A stretch of 64,000 nucleotides of DNA, taken from positions 4,278,001 through 4,342,000 of the forward strand of contig NZ_CP030048.1 in assembly GCF_015291665.1 (NCBI RefSeq), in the 5' to 3' direction. Source of the stretch: Bradyrhizobium sp. CCBAU 53338. Lineage in GTDB: Bacteria; Pseudomonadota; Alphaproteobacteria; Rhizobiales; Xanthobacteraceae. Positions 43,688 to 53,267 of this stretch are shown one piece after another (the first letter of the stretch is position 1; each line of letters opens with the position of its first letter). A program made the translations under genes and the position numbers. The notes under the pieces are model-generated. The model had not been told where the DNA came from. It did not search any database and was given only the letters and a program-made list of their open reading frames with translations.

Positions 43688-44302
43688 CTAGCCGCGTCTG
43701 TCGACGATCCGACGCGCAGCCGGCATTAGCGCCGCCCCGAGCGCATTCTTGATGACGGAGGCGAGGATGAACGGCGTAACGCCGACGGCCCAAGCCTTGG
43801 TCGCGCCGAGGCCGATGCCATAGGCCAGCCAACCGAAACCGCCGATGAAAATAACGACGTGGCCGACCGCCATCGCCGCAAACAACAGCATGACGTTGCG
43901 ATCCCAGCCGCGTTCGGCGAGCCAGCCGGTGACGAAAGCGGCGGCCACGAAGCCGTAGAGATAACCCGCGGTCGGGCCGACCAGCGGTGCAATTCCACCG
44001 ACCGGGCCCGCGAACACCGGCAGCCCCACCGCACCTTCGGCGAGGTAGGCAATCATGGTTGCGCTGCCAAGACGCCAGCCATAGCCGGCGCCGATCACCA
44101 GCACGACGAGCGTCTGCAACGTCATCGGCACATAAGGCAGCGGCAGGTTCACCTTGGCGGACAATGTCATCAGCGCGGTGCCGATCGCGATCAGCACGAA
44201 AGCGCGAACTGCGCTGACGGCTTCGCCGGGTCGGGTCGGCCACATCACTGCGGCGAGAGGAGAATGCGAGGTGGCGGCGGGCTGGACGATTCGGTCAGAC
44301 AA
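43688..44302 (-). CDS. bioY: Biotin transporter BioY
   Basis: A 204-residue S component with six hydrophobic segments. PLPYVPMTLQTLVVLVIGAGYG and GPTAGYLYGFVAAAFVTGWL are the BioY signatures. BioY binds biotin in the membrane and can work with EcfA/EcfT or alone; no bioMN genes are next to it. The start is TTG 44302, preceded by CGGAG; an internal ATG at 44245 would cut the N-terminus. I looked for a BioR box (TTATAGATAA) upstream and found none. Confidence 0.93.
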   Translation of the reverse strand: MSDRIVQPAATSHSPLAAVMWPTRPGEAVSAVRAFVLIAIGTALMTLSAKVNLPLPYVPMTLQTLVVLVIGAGYGWRLGSATMIAYLAEGAVGLPVFAGPVGGIAPLVGPTAGYLYGFVAAAFVTGWLAERGWDRNVMLLFAAMAVGHVVIFIGGFGWLAYGIGLGATKAWAVGVTPFILASVIKNALGAALMPAARRIVDRRG

Positions 44303-44335
44303 GATGCACTCCGGAAGTGTCGCTAAAACTGGCGG

Positions 44336-45523
44336 CTATTTAAGCCAGTGAGCGATCCGGTCAACCGCCTCGCGCATCTCCGCGGCCGATCGTGCATAAG
44401 AGAATCTGATGAACGAGCGACCGTGAATCGGATCGAAGTCGACCCCCGGTGTTGCCGCAACGTGAGCCTTTTCCAGCATCTGCTTGGCGAAGTCGAAACT
44501 GTCGGACGTGAAATCCGAGACGTCGGCATAGAGATAGAACGCACCATCCGCCGGCAGGAACTTGCTGAGGCCCGCCTTGGGCAATCCCTCGATCAGGATG
44601 CGCCGGTTTTCCTGGTAGCCGTGCTTGATCTCCTCCATCTCGGCCGTGCCGTCGAACGCAGCCTCGGCGGCGATCTGCGACAGCGACGGCACCGAGATCG
44701 AGAGATTCTGCTGGAGCCGCTCGATCGGACGCACCAGCACGTCAGGCACGACCATCCAGCCGACGCGCCAGCCCGTCATGCAAAAATACTTCGAGAACGA
44801 GTTGATCACGAGCGCATGGTCGGACAGCGCCGCCGCCGTCACCGCGGGAAACGCGTAGTCGAGCCCGTGATAGATCTCGTCGGAGATGAAGCGAATGCCG
44901 GCATCCTCGGACGCCGCGATCAGGCCTGCGAGGGCCTCGCGGGACATCATCGTTCCCGTCGGATTGGCGGGGCTGCCGACCAGGACACCCTTCAGCGGCG
45001 CCTTGCGATGGGCCGCCAGCAGCGCCTCGCCGGTCAGCGCGTGTCGCGTGTCGTTGGTGGTCTCGATCAGCACCGGCTCGCAGCCGAGCGCGGTGAGGAT
45101 GTGACGATACGGCGGATAGCCCGGCACGGTGACCGCCACGCGATCGCCGGGTTCGAACATCGACAGGAACGCGAGGATGAAGCCGCCGGAAGAACCTGTG
45201 GTCACCACGATCCTGTCGGGACTGACGGCGCAGCCGTGGGCATCGCGATAATGCCGCGCGATGCGCTCGCGCAAGGAGGGGATGCCGAGCGCCGACGTAT
45301 AGTCGATCCGCCCCTGATGAAGCGCGGCCTGCGCCGCCGTGATCGCAGTCTTCGGAGCTCCCGCCGCGGGCTGGCCGACTTCCATGTGAATGACGTGACC
45401 GCCGGCCGCCTCGATTCGGGCCGCCGCGGCCATCACGTCCATGACCATGAACGGGGGAACATCACTGCGGCGGGACGGCTCGAGCCACTGCCCCACCCGG
45501 TTCCTCAATGTCGCATCGTGCAT
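44336..45523 (-). CDS. PLP-dependent aminotransferase (class I/II)
   Basis: A 395-residue fold-type I enzyme. The PLP lysine is K245 in NSFSKYFCMTGWRVGW. The cofactor cradle GSSGGFILAFLSMFEPGD and GSPANPTGTMMS are also present. It transfers an amino group between an amino acid and a 2-oxo acid; the substrate range is not readable. The region before its start contains a 12-base palindrome CGGACCGGTCCG at 45544-45555. It is divergent from the M48 protease. Confidence 0.93.
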   Translation of the reverse strand: MHDATLRNRVGQWLEPSRRSDVPPFMVMDVMAAAARIEAAGGHVIHMEVGQPAAGAPKTAITAAQAALHQGRIDYTSALGIPSLRERIARHYRDAHGCAVSPDRIVVTTGSSGGFILAFLSMFEPGDRVAVTVPGYPPYRHILTALGCEPVLIETTNDTRHALTGEALLAAHRKAPLKGVLVGSPANPTGTMMSREALAGLIAASEDAGIRFISDEIYHGLDYAFPAVTAAALSDHALVINSFSKYFCMTGWRVGWMVVPDVLVRPIERLQQNLSISVPSLSQIAAEAAFDGTAEMEEIKHGYQENRRILIEGLPKAGLSKFLPADGAFYLYADVSDFTSDSFDFAKQMLEKAHVAATPGVDFDPIHGRSFIRFSYARSAAEMREAVDRIAHWLK

Positions 45524-45698
45524 CGATTTCTGCTATTCGCTGGCGGACCGGTCCGTTCGGTCCGGAAAACAGGGCGCTTGCGCCCCAGACTAGCCGCAAT
45601 ATACGGCTCATAAGGGCATATCGCGTATCCGGTCCGCCGCCAATCGCCAAAACCAAGCACAAATCTGCATTCAACGCCCGTTTGACCCTGACCGTTTG

Positions 45699-47093
45699 AT
45701 GTTGCTCCAGATCGCATTGCGCAAGAAGGCCTCGACGCTGACCGCCGTTGTCACGGCAGCGGCCATGGCGCTGTCACCGTTCGCCTCGGCGCGGGCGCAG
45801 GAGGGCAAAGGACCGCCGGTCCTGCGCGACACCGAAACCGAGCAGCTTCTGCGCGAATATACGCGCCCGATCCTGCGCGTTGCGGGCCTGGAGAAGCAGA
45901 ATATCCGGATGGTGATCATCAACGACAGCACGTTCAATGCGTTCGTTGCCGATGGCCGCCGCATCTTCGTCAATTACGGCGCGATCCTCCAGTCGGAGAC
46001 GCCGAACCAGCTGATCGGCGTGCTCGCGCACGAGACCGGGCATCTGGCCGGCGGCCATCTGGCCAAGCTGCGCGAGCAACTCGCGGGTGCCCAGACCCAG
46101 ATGATCATCGCCATGCTGCTTGGCGCAGGTGCGCTGGCGGCAGGCGCCAGCCGCGGCGGCAATAACGGCCTCGCCAATGCCGGCGCCGCCGCGATCGCCG
46201 GACCGCAGGAGATGATCCGCCGTTCGCTGTTGTCCTATCAACGCCAGCAGGAAGAGAACGCCGACCGGGCCGGCGTGAAATTCCTGACCGCGACCCAGCA
46301 GTCGCCGAAGGGCATGTACGAGACCTTCAAGCGCTTCACCAGCGAGAGCCTGTTCGCGGCGCGCGGCGCCGATCCTTATCTCCAGTCGCACCCGATGCCC
46401 GCCGAGCGCGTCGCGGCGCTCCAGGAGTTTGCCAGCACCAGTCCGTATTGGGACAAGATGGACGATCCCGCGCTCCAGCTCCGGCACGACATGGTGCGCG
46501 CCAAGATCTCGGCCTTCATGGAGCGGCCCGAGACGGTGTACCGCCGCTACCCCCAGACCAACGACAGCTTGCCGGCGCGCTATGCCCGCGCCATCAGCAC
46601 CTATCTGCACGGCGATTTGCGCAGTGCGCTGAGCCAGATCGACGCGCTGATCGCGGTGCAGCCGAACAACCCGTACTTCTACGAGGTCCGCGGCCAGGCC
46701 CTGCTGGAAAGCGGCAAGCCGGCCGACGCGATCGCCCCCCTGCGCAAGGCTGTCGCACTCTCGAACAATGCCCCCCTCATCGAGATGTTACTTGGGCAGG
46801 CTCTGGTTGGAACCGATAATAAGGCCTACACGGACGACGCCATCAAGATTCTCCGTGCCGCGGTGGCGCGCGAGCCCGAGGCGCCGATCGGCTTCACCCA
46901 GCTCGCGATGGCCTATGGCCGGAAGGGAGATTATGCCGAGGCGGATCTCGCCTCCGCCCAGGCCGCGTATTTGCGCGGCGACAACAAGACCGCTCGCGAG
47001 CTCGCCACGCGTGCGAAAACCCGTTTCGCCGTCGGCACGCCCGGATGGGTCAGGGCCGACGACATCGTTGCGTCGAAACCGCCGCGCAACTAG
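45699..47093 (+). CDS. M48 family metalloprotease with TPR repeats (BepA-like)
   Basis: A 464-residue periplasmic protease. The N-terminus has a signal peptide ending around ASARA; the zinc motif HETGH is at H111-H115, with the third ligand in the following QEENADRAGVKF block. The C-terminal part (about 290-450) is TPR-like (NNPYFYEVRGQALLESGKPADAI). BepA relatives check outer membrane proteins such as LptD. ATG 45699 is preferred to the adjacent TTG. The DsbA-like gene follows after 93 bases, suggesting a joint envelope role. Confidence 0.92.
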   Translation: MLLQIALRKKASTLTAVVTAAAMALSPFASARAQEGKGPPVLRDTETEQLLREYTRPILRVAGLEKQNIRMVIINDSTFNAFVADGRRIFVNYGAILQSETPNQLIGVLAHETGHLAGGHLAKLREQLAGAQTQMIIAMLLGAGALAAGASRGGNNGLANAGAAAIAGPQEMIRRSLLSYQRQQEENADRAGVKFLTATQQSPKGMYETFKRFTSESLFAARGADPYLQSHPMPAERVAALQEFASTSPYWDKMDDPALQLRHDMVRAKISAFMERPETVYRRYPQTNDSLPARYARAISTYLHGDLRSALSQIDALIAVQPNNPYFYEVRGQALLESGKPADAIAPLRKAVALSNNAPLIEMLLGQALVGTDNKAYTDDAIKILRAAVAREPEAPIGFTQLAMAYGRKGDYAEADLASAQAAYLRGDNKTARELATRAKTRFAVGTPGWVRADDIVASKPPRN

Positions 47094-47186
47094 ACCGAAG
47101 CCTGAACTGCCGCTTTGACGTCACGACACCACGATTGAGTCCGCCGGGACTTTGTTTGAAACCTGCTCTGGATAGAGGATTTGCCA

Positions 47187-47954
47187 ATGCCTTCGCTGCG
47201 CCTGTTTGCTCCCGCGCTGTTTGCGCTCGCCATCTTCGGCGCAACGGGACCGGCTTCGGCCGACAGCTTCTCGGATGCCCAGCGCACCGATATCGAGGCG
47301 ATCATCAAGAACTACCTCGTCAGCCATCCTGAAGTGCTCGAGGAGGCCATGACCGAGCTCAGCAAGCGCCAGGCCGACGCCGAGACCAAGAAGCACGAGG
47401 CCAGCGTCGCGCAGAACTCGGACGCGATCTTTAACTCGCCGCGCCAGGTCGTGCTCGGCAACAAGGACGGTGACGTCACCTTCGTCGAGTTCTTCGATTA
47501 CAATTGCGGCTACTGCAAGCGCGCGATGAGCGACATGCTGGACCTGATGAAGTCCGATCCCAAGCTGAAGATCGTGCTGAAGGAGTTCCCGGTGCTGAGC
47601 CAGGGCTCGGTCGAGGCGGCGCAGGTCGCCGTCGCGGTGCGCATGCAGGATCCCACCGGCAAGAAGTATCTCGACTTCCACCAGAAGCTGCTCGGCGGTC
47701 GTGGCGCCGCAGACAAGGCACGCGCGATGCAGGCGGCGAAGGAAGCGGGCCTCGACACCGCCAGAATCGAGAAGGACATGGCCAACCCCGAAGTGCGCGC
47801 CACCATCGAGGAGAACTTCAAGCTCGCCGAAGCGATGGGCATGAACGGCACGCCGAGCTACGTGATCGGCAAGCAGATCGTGGTCGGCGCCATCGGCCTC
47901 GAGGGCCTCAAGGAAAAGATCGGCCTCGCCCGCTGCGGCAAGGCGACCTGCTGA
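47187..47954 (+). CDS. DsbA-family thiol:disulfide oxidoreductase
   Basis: A 255-residue periplasmic protein. The signal peptide ends near GPASA. A helical N-terminal region (about 27-90) contains SHPEVLEEAM, typical of the Com1/ScsC-like branch. A thioredoxin fold follows with active site CGYC (C107-C110), a cis-proline in GTPSYV and a C-terminal cysteine pair. It forms or reshuffles disulfides in exported proteins. AGAGGA seven bases upstream supports ATG 47187 over a TTG at 47181. It ends in a strong terminator. Confidence 0.92.
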   Translation: MPSLRLFAPALFALAIFGATGPASADSFSDAQRTDIEAIIKNYLVSHPEVLEEAMTELSKRQADAETKKHEASVAQNSDAIFNSPRQVVLGNKDGDVTFVEFFDYNCGYCKRAMSDMLDLMKSDPKLKIVLKEFPVLSQGSVEAAQVAVAVRMQDPTGKKYLDFHQKLLGGRGAADKARAMQAAKEAGLDTARIEKDMANPEVRATIEENFKLAEAMGMNGTPSYVIGKQIVVGAIGLEGLKEKIGLARCGKATC

Positions 47955-48000
47955 CAAGGCCACTTGCTGGTCAGACATTCTACACCTCACGCACGCAACG

Positions 48001-48026
48001 AGGCCGGCTGAAAAGCCGGCCTTTTT
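48001..48026 (+). terminator. Intrinsic terminator after dsbA-like gene
   Basis: Stem AGGCCGGCT (48001-48009) and AGCCGGCCT (48014-48022), loop GAAA, with a T-run through 48026. Confidence 0.9.
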
Positions 48027-48135
48027 CGTTGGCCGAAGCTCTGCACAAATCTCGACGCGAAGAGTCTGGCGTGAATCCGGCGCGGACGTTCATCCCGCGT
48101 TTAGGAAACAAATGCCGGGGAACAGCAGATGTTCC

Positions 48136-48160
48136 GGAACAACTGGCACCTCCTCCCGTT
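48136..48160 (+). promoter_or_regulatory. EcfG-type general stress promoter of the DUF1236 gene
   Basis: GGAAC at 48136-48140, a 16-base spacer, then CGTT at 48157-48160, 45 bases before the ATG. This matches the consensus known for the alphaproteobacterial EcfG sigma factor (GGAAC-N16/17-CGTT). A palindrome TGTTCCGGAACA (48130-48141) covers the -35 element. Confidence 0.75.
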
Positions 48161-48204
48161 GGTGGCGCGGGCAATGACGCAAAGAAACACGTGAGGAGAA
48201 TACG

Positions 48205-49023
48205 ATGTTGAACCGCTTTATGATCTCGGTTGCCGCACTTGCACTCGTCGCAGGCACCGGTCTGGCGAACGCACAGGGCACGATGAAGAACGAGAGCGGC
48301 GCCGGCGCTCAGCCGATGCAGCACTCGCAGTCTTCGGGCGGCGCCGCCGAGCGCGGCGGCTCGATGGGCAAGGAATCGACCCATGAGAAGGGCACGGTCG
48401 GCCAGGCTGGCGGCTCCAGCACGATGAAGTCCGGCGCCTCCGCCGAGGAGAAGTCCTCCGGTGCTGCCAAGGAGGAACACTCCGGCCGTGAGATGAACAA
48501 GAACGCGGCCGAGGAGAAGTCCGGCGCCACCAAGAGCCAGCGCATGGACCAACGCGCGCAGGGTCAGCAGGACAAGTCCAAGAGCATGAGCCAGGACACC
48601 AGCAAGTCCGGCGCCAAGGACCAGAAGGACATGAAGGCTGAGGGCAGCAAGAGCGGCGCCTCGACCAACAATGCCGAGAACCAGAAGGGCACCGAGACCC
48701 GCACCAACCAGAGCGCCCAGGGCAAGAGCAGCACCAGCACGACGGTTGGCCAGGCTGGCGCCGGCGCCAAGCTCTCGACCGAGCAGCGCACCCAGATCAC
48801 CTCGGTGATCCACGAGGAGCACGTGCGGCCTGTGACCAACGTGAACTTCTCGATCTCGGTCGGCACCCGCATTCCGCGCGAGGGCATCGAGCTGCACGCC
48901 CTGCCGTCGCGGGTCGTGACGATCTATCCGGAGTGGCGGACCTACAAGTTCGTCCTCGTGAAGGAGGAGATCGTGATCATCAATCCGGACACCTACGAGA
49001 TCGTGGCTGTCCTGAACGCCTAG
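48205..49023 (+). CDS. DUF1236 domain secreted protein
   Basis: A 272-residue exported protein. The signal peptide ends near TGLANA. A long low-complexity stretch follows (about 25-190), rich in Ser, Lys, Glu and Gly. The DUF1236 domain at the C-terminus has RVVTIYPEWRTYKFVLVKEEIVIINPDT, seen in rhizobial secreted or outer-membrane-associated proteins. The disordered part resembles stress-protective hydrophilic proteins. An EcfG-type promoter precedes it, and GAGGAG gives a good ribosome binding site. Expression under general stress is the inference. Confidence 0.9.
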   Translation: MLNRFMISVAALALVAGTGLANAQGTMKNESGAGAQPMQHSQSSGGAAERGGSMGKESTHEKGTVGQAGGSSTMKSGASAEEKSSGAAKEEHSGREMNKNAAEEKSGATKSQRMDQRAQGQQDKSKSMSQDTSKSGAKDQKDMKAEGSKSGASTNNAENQKGTETRTNQSAQGKSSTSTTVGQAGAGAKLSTEQRTQITSVIHEEHVRPVTNVNFSISVGTRIPREGIELHALPSRVVTIYPEWRTYKFVLVKEEIVIINPDTYEIVAVLNA

Positions 49024-49046
49024 AGGCCTGAAGACGGCAACCTCCG

Positions 49047-49073
49047 GGGGCGGGCAGCGATGCCCGCCCCTTT
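49047..49073 (+). terminator. Intrinsic terminator after DUF1236 gene
   Basis: A 10-base stem GGGGCGGGCA (49047-49056) and TGCCCGCCCC (49061-49070) with loop GCGA, then a short TTT. Confidence 0.8.
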
Positions 49074-49252
49074 GCGTTCGGCCGGCAGCCATGCTTTGGA
49101 CTGGTTAACAAGCAATTTCCGTAGTTTCCGCACAGGTTTTTGCACACTGGATGAGGTGCCTGAACCGCCCCCCGAGGCCCTTCAAGGCTTCCCCTCACGC
49201 GCTTTGTTACCTATAACCCCCGCCACGCCGAAACACCTTTTCCGGGACAGGA

Positions 49253-49720
49253 ATGGCCGAGCCAGCAACCGACACGATCCTCGTTCTCAACGGGCCGAAC
49301 CTCAACATGTTGGGGACGCGCGAGCCCGAGAAGTATGGCCATGCGACGCTGGCCGACGTCGAGGCGCTGTGCCGGGAGACGGCGGCGGCCTTCGGCCTCA
49401 AGGCCGACTGCCGGCAGTCCAACCGCGAGGGCGAACTGATCGACTTCATCCACGAGGCGCACGCCCGCAAGATGAAGGGCATCATCATCAACGCCGGCGG
49501 CTATTCGCACACCTCGATCGCGCTGCACGACGCGCTGCTCGCGGTGCAGATCCCGACCGTCGAAGTGCACGTGACCAACATCCACGCCCGCGAGAGTTTC
49601 CGTCACCATTCCTACACCGCGCGCGCGGCCTTCGCCTCGCTCTGCGGCTTCGGCATCGAGGGCTACCGCCTCGCCATCCAGGGCCTTGCCGCCAAGCTCG
49701 GCATCAAGCCCAAAGCCTGA
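49253..49720 (+). CDS. aroQ: Type II 3-dehydroquinate dehydratase
   Basis: A 155-residue enzyme of the shikimate pathway that dehydrates 3-dehydroquinate to 3-dehydroshikimate; it forms dodecamers in the cytoplasm. [20 protein letters not shown] holds the catalytic tyrosine, [13 protein letters not shown] the substrate loop, and [17 protein letters not shown] the active-site histidine. Length is typical. It heads the aroQ-accB-accC block common in alphaproteobacteria. Confidence 0.96.
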   Translation: MAEPATDTILVLNGPNLNMLGTREPEKYGHATLADVEALCRETAAAFGLKADCRQSNREGELIDFIHEAHARKMKGIIINAGGYSHTSIALHDALLAVQIPTVEVHVTNIHARESFRHHSYTARAAFASLCGFGIEGYRLAIQGLAAKLGIKPKA

Positions 49721-49751
49721 CGCTCCCTCTTCACCCAGAACATTCGGATCA

Positions 49752-50252
49752 ATGAACATGGCGCGCCAGCCAGACGACAAAGCAGCCGCAAAGTTTTCCA
49801 GCGACGATTCCGCGCTCGTCCGCGAGCTTGCTCTGCTGCTCGATGAGACCAGCCTCACCGAGATCGAGATCGAGCGCGCCGGCCTGCGGCTGCGCGTCGC
49901 GCGCAACATCAGCGTCGCCGCGACCATGCCGATGCCGGTCGCAACCGCGGCTCCTGCGCTCGTCGCGGCGCCTGCAGCAGCCGCTCCTGCGGCCGCCGGT
50001 CCCGATTTGTCGAAGCATCCGGGCGCCGTGACCTCGCCGATGGTCGGCACCGCCTATTGGGCGCCGGAGCCCGGCGCCAAGCCGTTCGTCGAGGTCGGCT
50101 CGAAGGTCTCGGTCGGCCAGACCCTGCTGATCATCGAAGCGATGAAGACCATGAACCAGATCCCCTCGCCGCGATCGGGCACGGTGACGCAGATCCTGAT
50201 CGAAGACGGCCAGCCGGTCGAATTCGGCGAGCCGCTGGTCATCATTGAATAA
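49752..50252 (+). CDS. accB: Biotin carboxyl carrier protein of acetyl-CoA carboxylase
   Basis: A 166-residue carrier. A helical N-terminal region is followed by an Ala/Pro-rich linker and a C-terminal biotinyl domain with EAMKTMNQI, where the lysine is biotinylated. Methionines at 49752 and 49758 are both possible starts. It carries carboxybiotin between AccC and AccAD in the first step of fatty acid synthesis. accC follows 31 bases later. Confidence 0.96.
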   Translation: MNMARQPDDKAAAKFSSDDSALVRELALLLDETSLTEIEIERAGLRLRVARNISVAATMPMPVATAAPALVAAPAAAAPAAAGPDLSKHPGAVTSPMVGTAYWAPEPGAKPFVEVGSKVSVGQTLLIIEAMKTMNQIPSPRSGTVTQILIEDGQPVEFGEPLVIIE

Positions 50253-50283
50253 GCGAACGACGAATTTCGCCCGCTGAGGCACC

Positions 50284-51642
50284 ATGTTCGACAAGATTCT
50301 CATAGCCAATCGCGGCGAGATCGCCCTTCGCATCCTGCGGGCCTGCAAGGAGCTCGGCATCGCAACCGTCGCCGTGCACTCCACCGCCGACGCCGATGCC
50401 ATGCATGTGCGCCTGTCGGACGAAAGCGTGTGCATCGGGCCGCCGCCGTCGAAGGACAGCTATCTCAACATTCCCGCGCTGCTCGCAGCCTGCGAGATCA
50501 CCGGCGCCGATGCCGTGCATCCCGGCTACGGCTTCCTGTCGGAGAACGCGCGCTTTGCCGAGATCCTCGGCGAGCACAATCTGCAATTCATCGGCCCCAA
50601 GGCCGAGCACATCCGTCTGATGGGCGACAAGATCGAGGCCAAGAAGACCGCGAAGAAACTCGGCATCCCGGTGGTGCCCGGCTCCGACGGTGCGGTCGGC
50701 CCGAACGACGACGCGATGGCGATCGCGAAGAAGATCGGCTTCCCCGTGCTGGTGAAGGCGGCGGCAGGCGGCGGTGGCCGCGGCATGAAGGTCGCGCAGA
50801 GCGAGGCCGATCTCCAGATCGCGCTGTCGACGGCGGCCAATGAGGCGAAATCCGCCTTCGGCGACGCCTCCGTCTACCTCGAGAAATATCTCCAGAAGCC
50901 GCGCCACATCGAGATCCAGATCCTCGGCGACGGCCGCGGCGGCGCGATCCATCTCGGCGAACGCGACTGCTCGCTGCAGCGCCGCCACCAGAAGGTCTGG
51001 GAGGAAGGCCCCTCGCCCGTGCTGGCTGCGGCGGCCCGCGCCAAGATCGGCGAGACCTGCGCCAAAGCGATGCGCGAGATGAAATATCTCGGCGTCGGTA
51101 CCATCGAATTCCTCTACGAGGACGGCGAGTTCTACTTCATCGAGATGAACACGCGCATCCAGGTGGAGCATCCGGTCACCGAGAGCATCACCGACATCGA
51201 CCTCGTGCTGGAGCAGATCCGCATCGCCGCCGGCGGCGAACTGCCGGCCAGGCAGAGCGAGGTCCAGATCATCGGCCACGCCATCGAGTGCCGCATCAAC
51301 GCGGAGAACCCGCAGACCTTCCGTCCCTCGCCCGGCCGGATCTCGCAGTACCACCCGCCCGGCGGGCTCGGCGTGCGCATCGATTCGGCGGTCTATCAGG
51401 GCTACCAGATCCCGCCTTATTACGATTCCCTCGTCGGCAAGCTGATCGTCCACGGCAAGACCCGCGCCGAGTGCCTGATGCGCTTGCGCCGCGCGCTGGA
51501 CGAGATGGTGGTCGACGGCATCGAGACCACGCTGCCGCTGTTCCGAGACCTCGTCCGCCAGGACGACATCATCAACGGCGACTACCATATCCACTGGCTG
51601 GAACAGTACCTCGCCGGTAAGACGGAACCGGCGGCGAAATAA
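50284..51642 (+). CDS. accC: Biotin carboxylase subunit of acetyl-CoA carboxylase
   Basis: A 452-residue ATP-grasp enzyme that carboxylates AccB-bound biotin with ATP and bicarbonate. It begins [20 protein letters not shown], has the glycine-rich ATP loop [10 protein letters not shown], and [14 protein letters not shown] with the catalytic region. Length and motifs match bacterial AccC. Co-transcribed with accB, and followed by a nested terminator-like hairpin. Confidence 0.97.
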   Translation: MFDKILIANRGEIALRILRACKELGIATVAVHSTADADAMHVRLSDESVCIGPPPSKDSYLNIPALLAACEITGADAVHPGYGFLSENARFAEILGEHNLQFIGPKAEHIRLMGDKIEAKKTAKKLGIPVVPGSDGAVGPNDDAMAIAKKIGFPVLVKAAAGGGGRGMKVAQSEADLQIALSTAANEAKSAFGDASVYLEKYLQKPRHIEIQILGDGRGGAIHLGERDCSLQRRHQKVWEEGPSPVLAAAARAKIGETCAKAMREMKYLGVGTIEFLYEDGEFYFIEMNTRIQVEHPVTESITDIDLVLEQIRIAAGGELPARQSEVQIIGHAIECRINAENPQTFRPSPGRISQYHPPGGLGVRIDSAVYQGYQIPPYYDSLVGKLIVHGKTRAECLMRLRRALDEMVVDGIETTLPLFRDLVRQDDIINGDYHIHWLEQYLAGKTEPAAK

Positions 51643-51656
51643 TTCGCCGAAATTGT

Positions 51657-51681
51657 GGAACCCCTTGGCCCCAATCGCGTT
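51657..51681 (+). promoter_or_regulatory. EcfG-type general stress promoter of the phosphorelay operon
   Basis: GGAAC at 51657-51661, a 16-base spacer, and CGTT at 51678-51681, about 70 bases before the kinase GTG. A perfect match to the EcfG consensus, on the right strand and at a sensible distance. It lies inside the accC terminator hairpin. Confidence 0.6.
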
Positions 51682-51716
51682 CTGGACGGTTGGGGACAGT
51701 TCCAAGGGGCTATTTT
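51657..51716 (+). terminator. Nested hairpin terminator after accC
   Basis: Outer stem CCCCTTGG (51661-51668) and CCAAGGGG (51702-51709), with an inner stem CCCCAA (51669-51674) and TTGGGG (51690-51695), then CTATTTT. It overlaps the promoter-like element at 51657-51681. Confidence 0.6.
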
Positions 51717-51749
51717 GCACTCCACTTCGCGTAACAAGGCAAGCCCATC

Positions 51750-53267
51750 GTGACGGTCGACGCCCAGCGCCGCCGCACGGTGATGCAAATCCTGCTGCTC
51801 TCGGCGGGATTCCTCGTGCTGGTCGCGATCAGCCTGGCCTCGACGCTGCTGATCAACAAATCCCGCGAGGACAATGCCTGGGTCGTGCACTCGGTCGAGG
51901 CCGAGAACCAGATCTCGACCGTGTTGCTCGAGGTGCGCCGGGCGGAAAGCGCCGTCCGGGCCTATCTGCTGTCCGGCGGCGCGCAATATCTCACGGAATA
52001 TCGGGCGGCCGCTGCCAACGTGCTTCCCGCCATCGATCACCTCGCCCAAGTCACGCGCGACAATCCGGCCCAGGTCGCAAACATTGCCAAGCTGCGCCAG
52101 GCTGCGGAACAACGATTGTCGGAATTTGCCCGCGGCGCCGAGCAGGTCGAGAACAACGATGTCTCGAACGCCGTGACAGCCCTGCGCAACGGCACCTCGA
52201 CCGGCGCGGTCGAGACCATCGCCCAGGTCGGCCGTGACATGCGGGCGGAAGAAGACCGCCTGTTCAGGGAGCGAACCGAGACCGCCGACCGGACCCAGAG
52301 GCTTTCATCGTCGGTCACCATTGCCGGCTCCGGCATGGTCCTGGCGCTCGCCTTCGGCTCGGTGCTGCTGGTGCGGCAATCCTCGCGCGCCCGCGACCGC
52401 GCCGAGACCCGCCTGCGCGACGCCAATCTCAACCTCGAGGCCACCGTCGACGAACGCACGGCAGATCTGCGCGAAGCCAACGACGAGATCCAGCGCTTTG
52501 CCTATATCGTCAGCCACGACCTGCGCTCGCCGCTGGTCAACATCATGGGCTTCACCAGCGAGCTCGAAGAATTGGGCAAGGACATCTTTCGGCGGATCGG
52601 AGGACTCACGGGCGTGCCGGCAGGCACCGCTGCGCTCGATGTCGCGGAGATTCCGCTCGAGGGCCCCGACAAGCAGCTGTCGGCGGATTTTTCCGAAGCG
52701 CTCGGCTTCATCAAATCCTCGATCGCCCGGATGGACCGGTTGATCTCGGCGATCCTCAACCTCACCCGCGAGGGCCGGCGCGAGTTCCACCCCGAGAAAA
52801 TCGACACCCGCGAGTTCGTCGAAACCATCGTATCGACGCTGGCGCATCAATCGGCCGAAGCGCAGGCCGAGATCCACATCGAGCCGCTGCCCGGTATCGT
52901 CAGTGACCGCCTCGCGCTGGAGCAGATCTTCTCCAATCTGATCGATAACGCGATCAAGTATCTGAAGAACGGCGTGCCCGGCGAGATCAGAATTCGCGGG
53001 CGCACCAAGCTCGGCTACGCTATCTTCGAGATCAGCGACAACGGCCGCGGTATCGACGCCAGGGATCATCAGCGGATTTTCGACCTGTTCCGCCGTGCTG
53101 GAACCCAGGACAAGCCCGGCCAGGGCATCGGTCTTGCCCATGTACGTGCACTTGTGCGCCGCCTCGGCGGCACGATGTCGGTATCGTCGGAACTGAACGC
53201 AGGCAGCACCTTCACGATCACGCTGCCCATCACCTGGAACGCCACCAACCGGAACGCCGACAAATGA
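51750..53267 (+). CDS. CHASE3-domain sensor histidine kinase
   Basis: A 505-residue membrane kinase. Two membrane helices (about 13-35 and 190-210) flank a periplasmic CHASE3-like domain with LEVRRAESAVRAYLLSGGAQYL. A coiled coil leads to the HisKA helix with H256 in VSHDLRSPLVNIMGF; the HATPase has NLIDNAIKYLKNG and GRGIDARD, and GQGIGLAHVRALVRRLGG. The start is GTG. The stop overlaps the next gene by four bases. It should autophosphorylate in response to an envelope signal and pass phosphate to the adjacent receiver. Confidence 0.93.
   Translation: MTVDAQRRRTVMQILLLSAGFLVLVAISLASTLLINKSREDNAWVVHSVEAENQISTVLLEVRRAESAVRAYLLSGGAQYLTEYRAAAANVLPAIDHLAQVTRDNPAQVANIAKLRQAAEQRLSEFARGAEQVENNDVSNAVTALRNGTSTGAVETIAQVGRDMRAEEDRLFRERTETADRTQRLSSSVTIAGSGMVLALAFGSVLLVRQSSRARDRAETRLRDANLNLEATVDERTADLREANDEIQRFAYIVSHDLRSPLVNIMGFTSELEELGKDIFRRIGGLTGVPAGTAALDVAEIPLEGPDKQLSADFSEALGFIKSSIARMDRLISAILNLTREGRREFHPEKIDTREFVETIVSTLAHQSAEAQAEIHIEPLPGIVSDRLALEQIFSNLIDNAIKYLKNGVPGEIRIRGRTKLGYAIFEISDNGRGIDARDHQRIFDLFRRAGTQDKPGQGIGLAHVRALVRRLGGTMSVSSELNAGSTFTITLPITWNATNRNADK

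Noticed and set aside
44303..44335. A BioR box upstream of bioY
   Set aside because: I searched for TTATAGATAA-like sequence and found none in the space before the bioY start.
45544..45555. The palindrome CGGACCGGTCCG between the aminotransferase and M48 genes
   Set aside because: A single GC-rich palindrome of this length can arise by chance here; there is no second copy or local regulator to support an operator.
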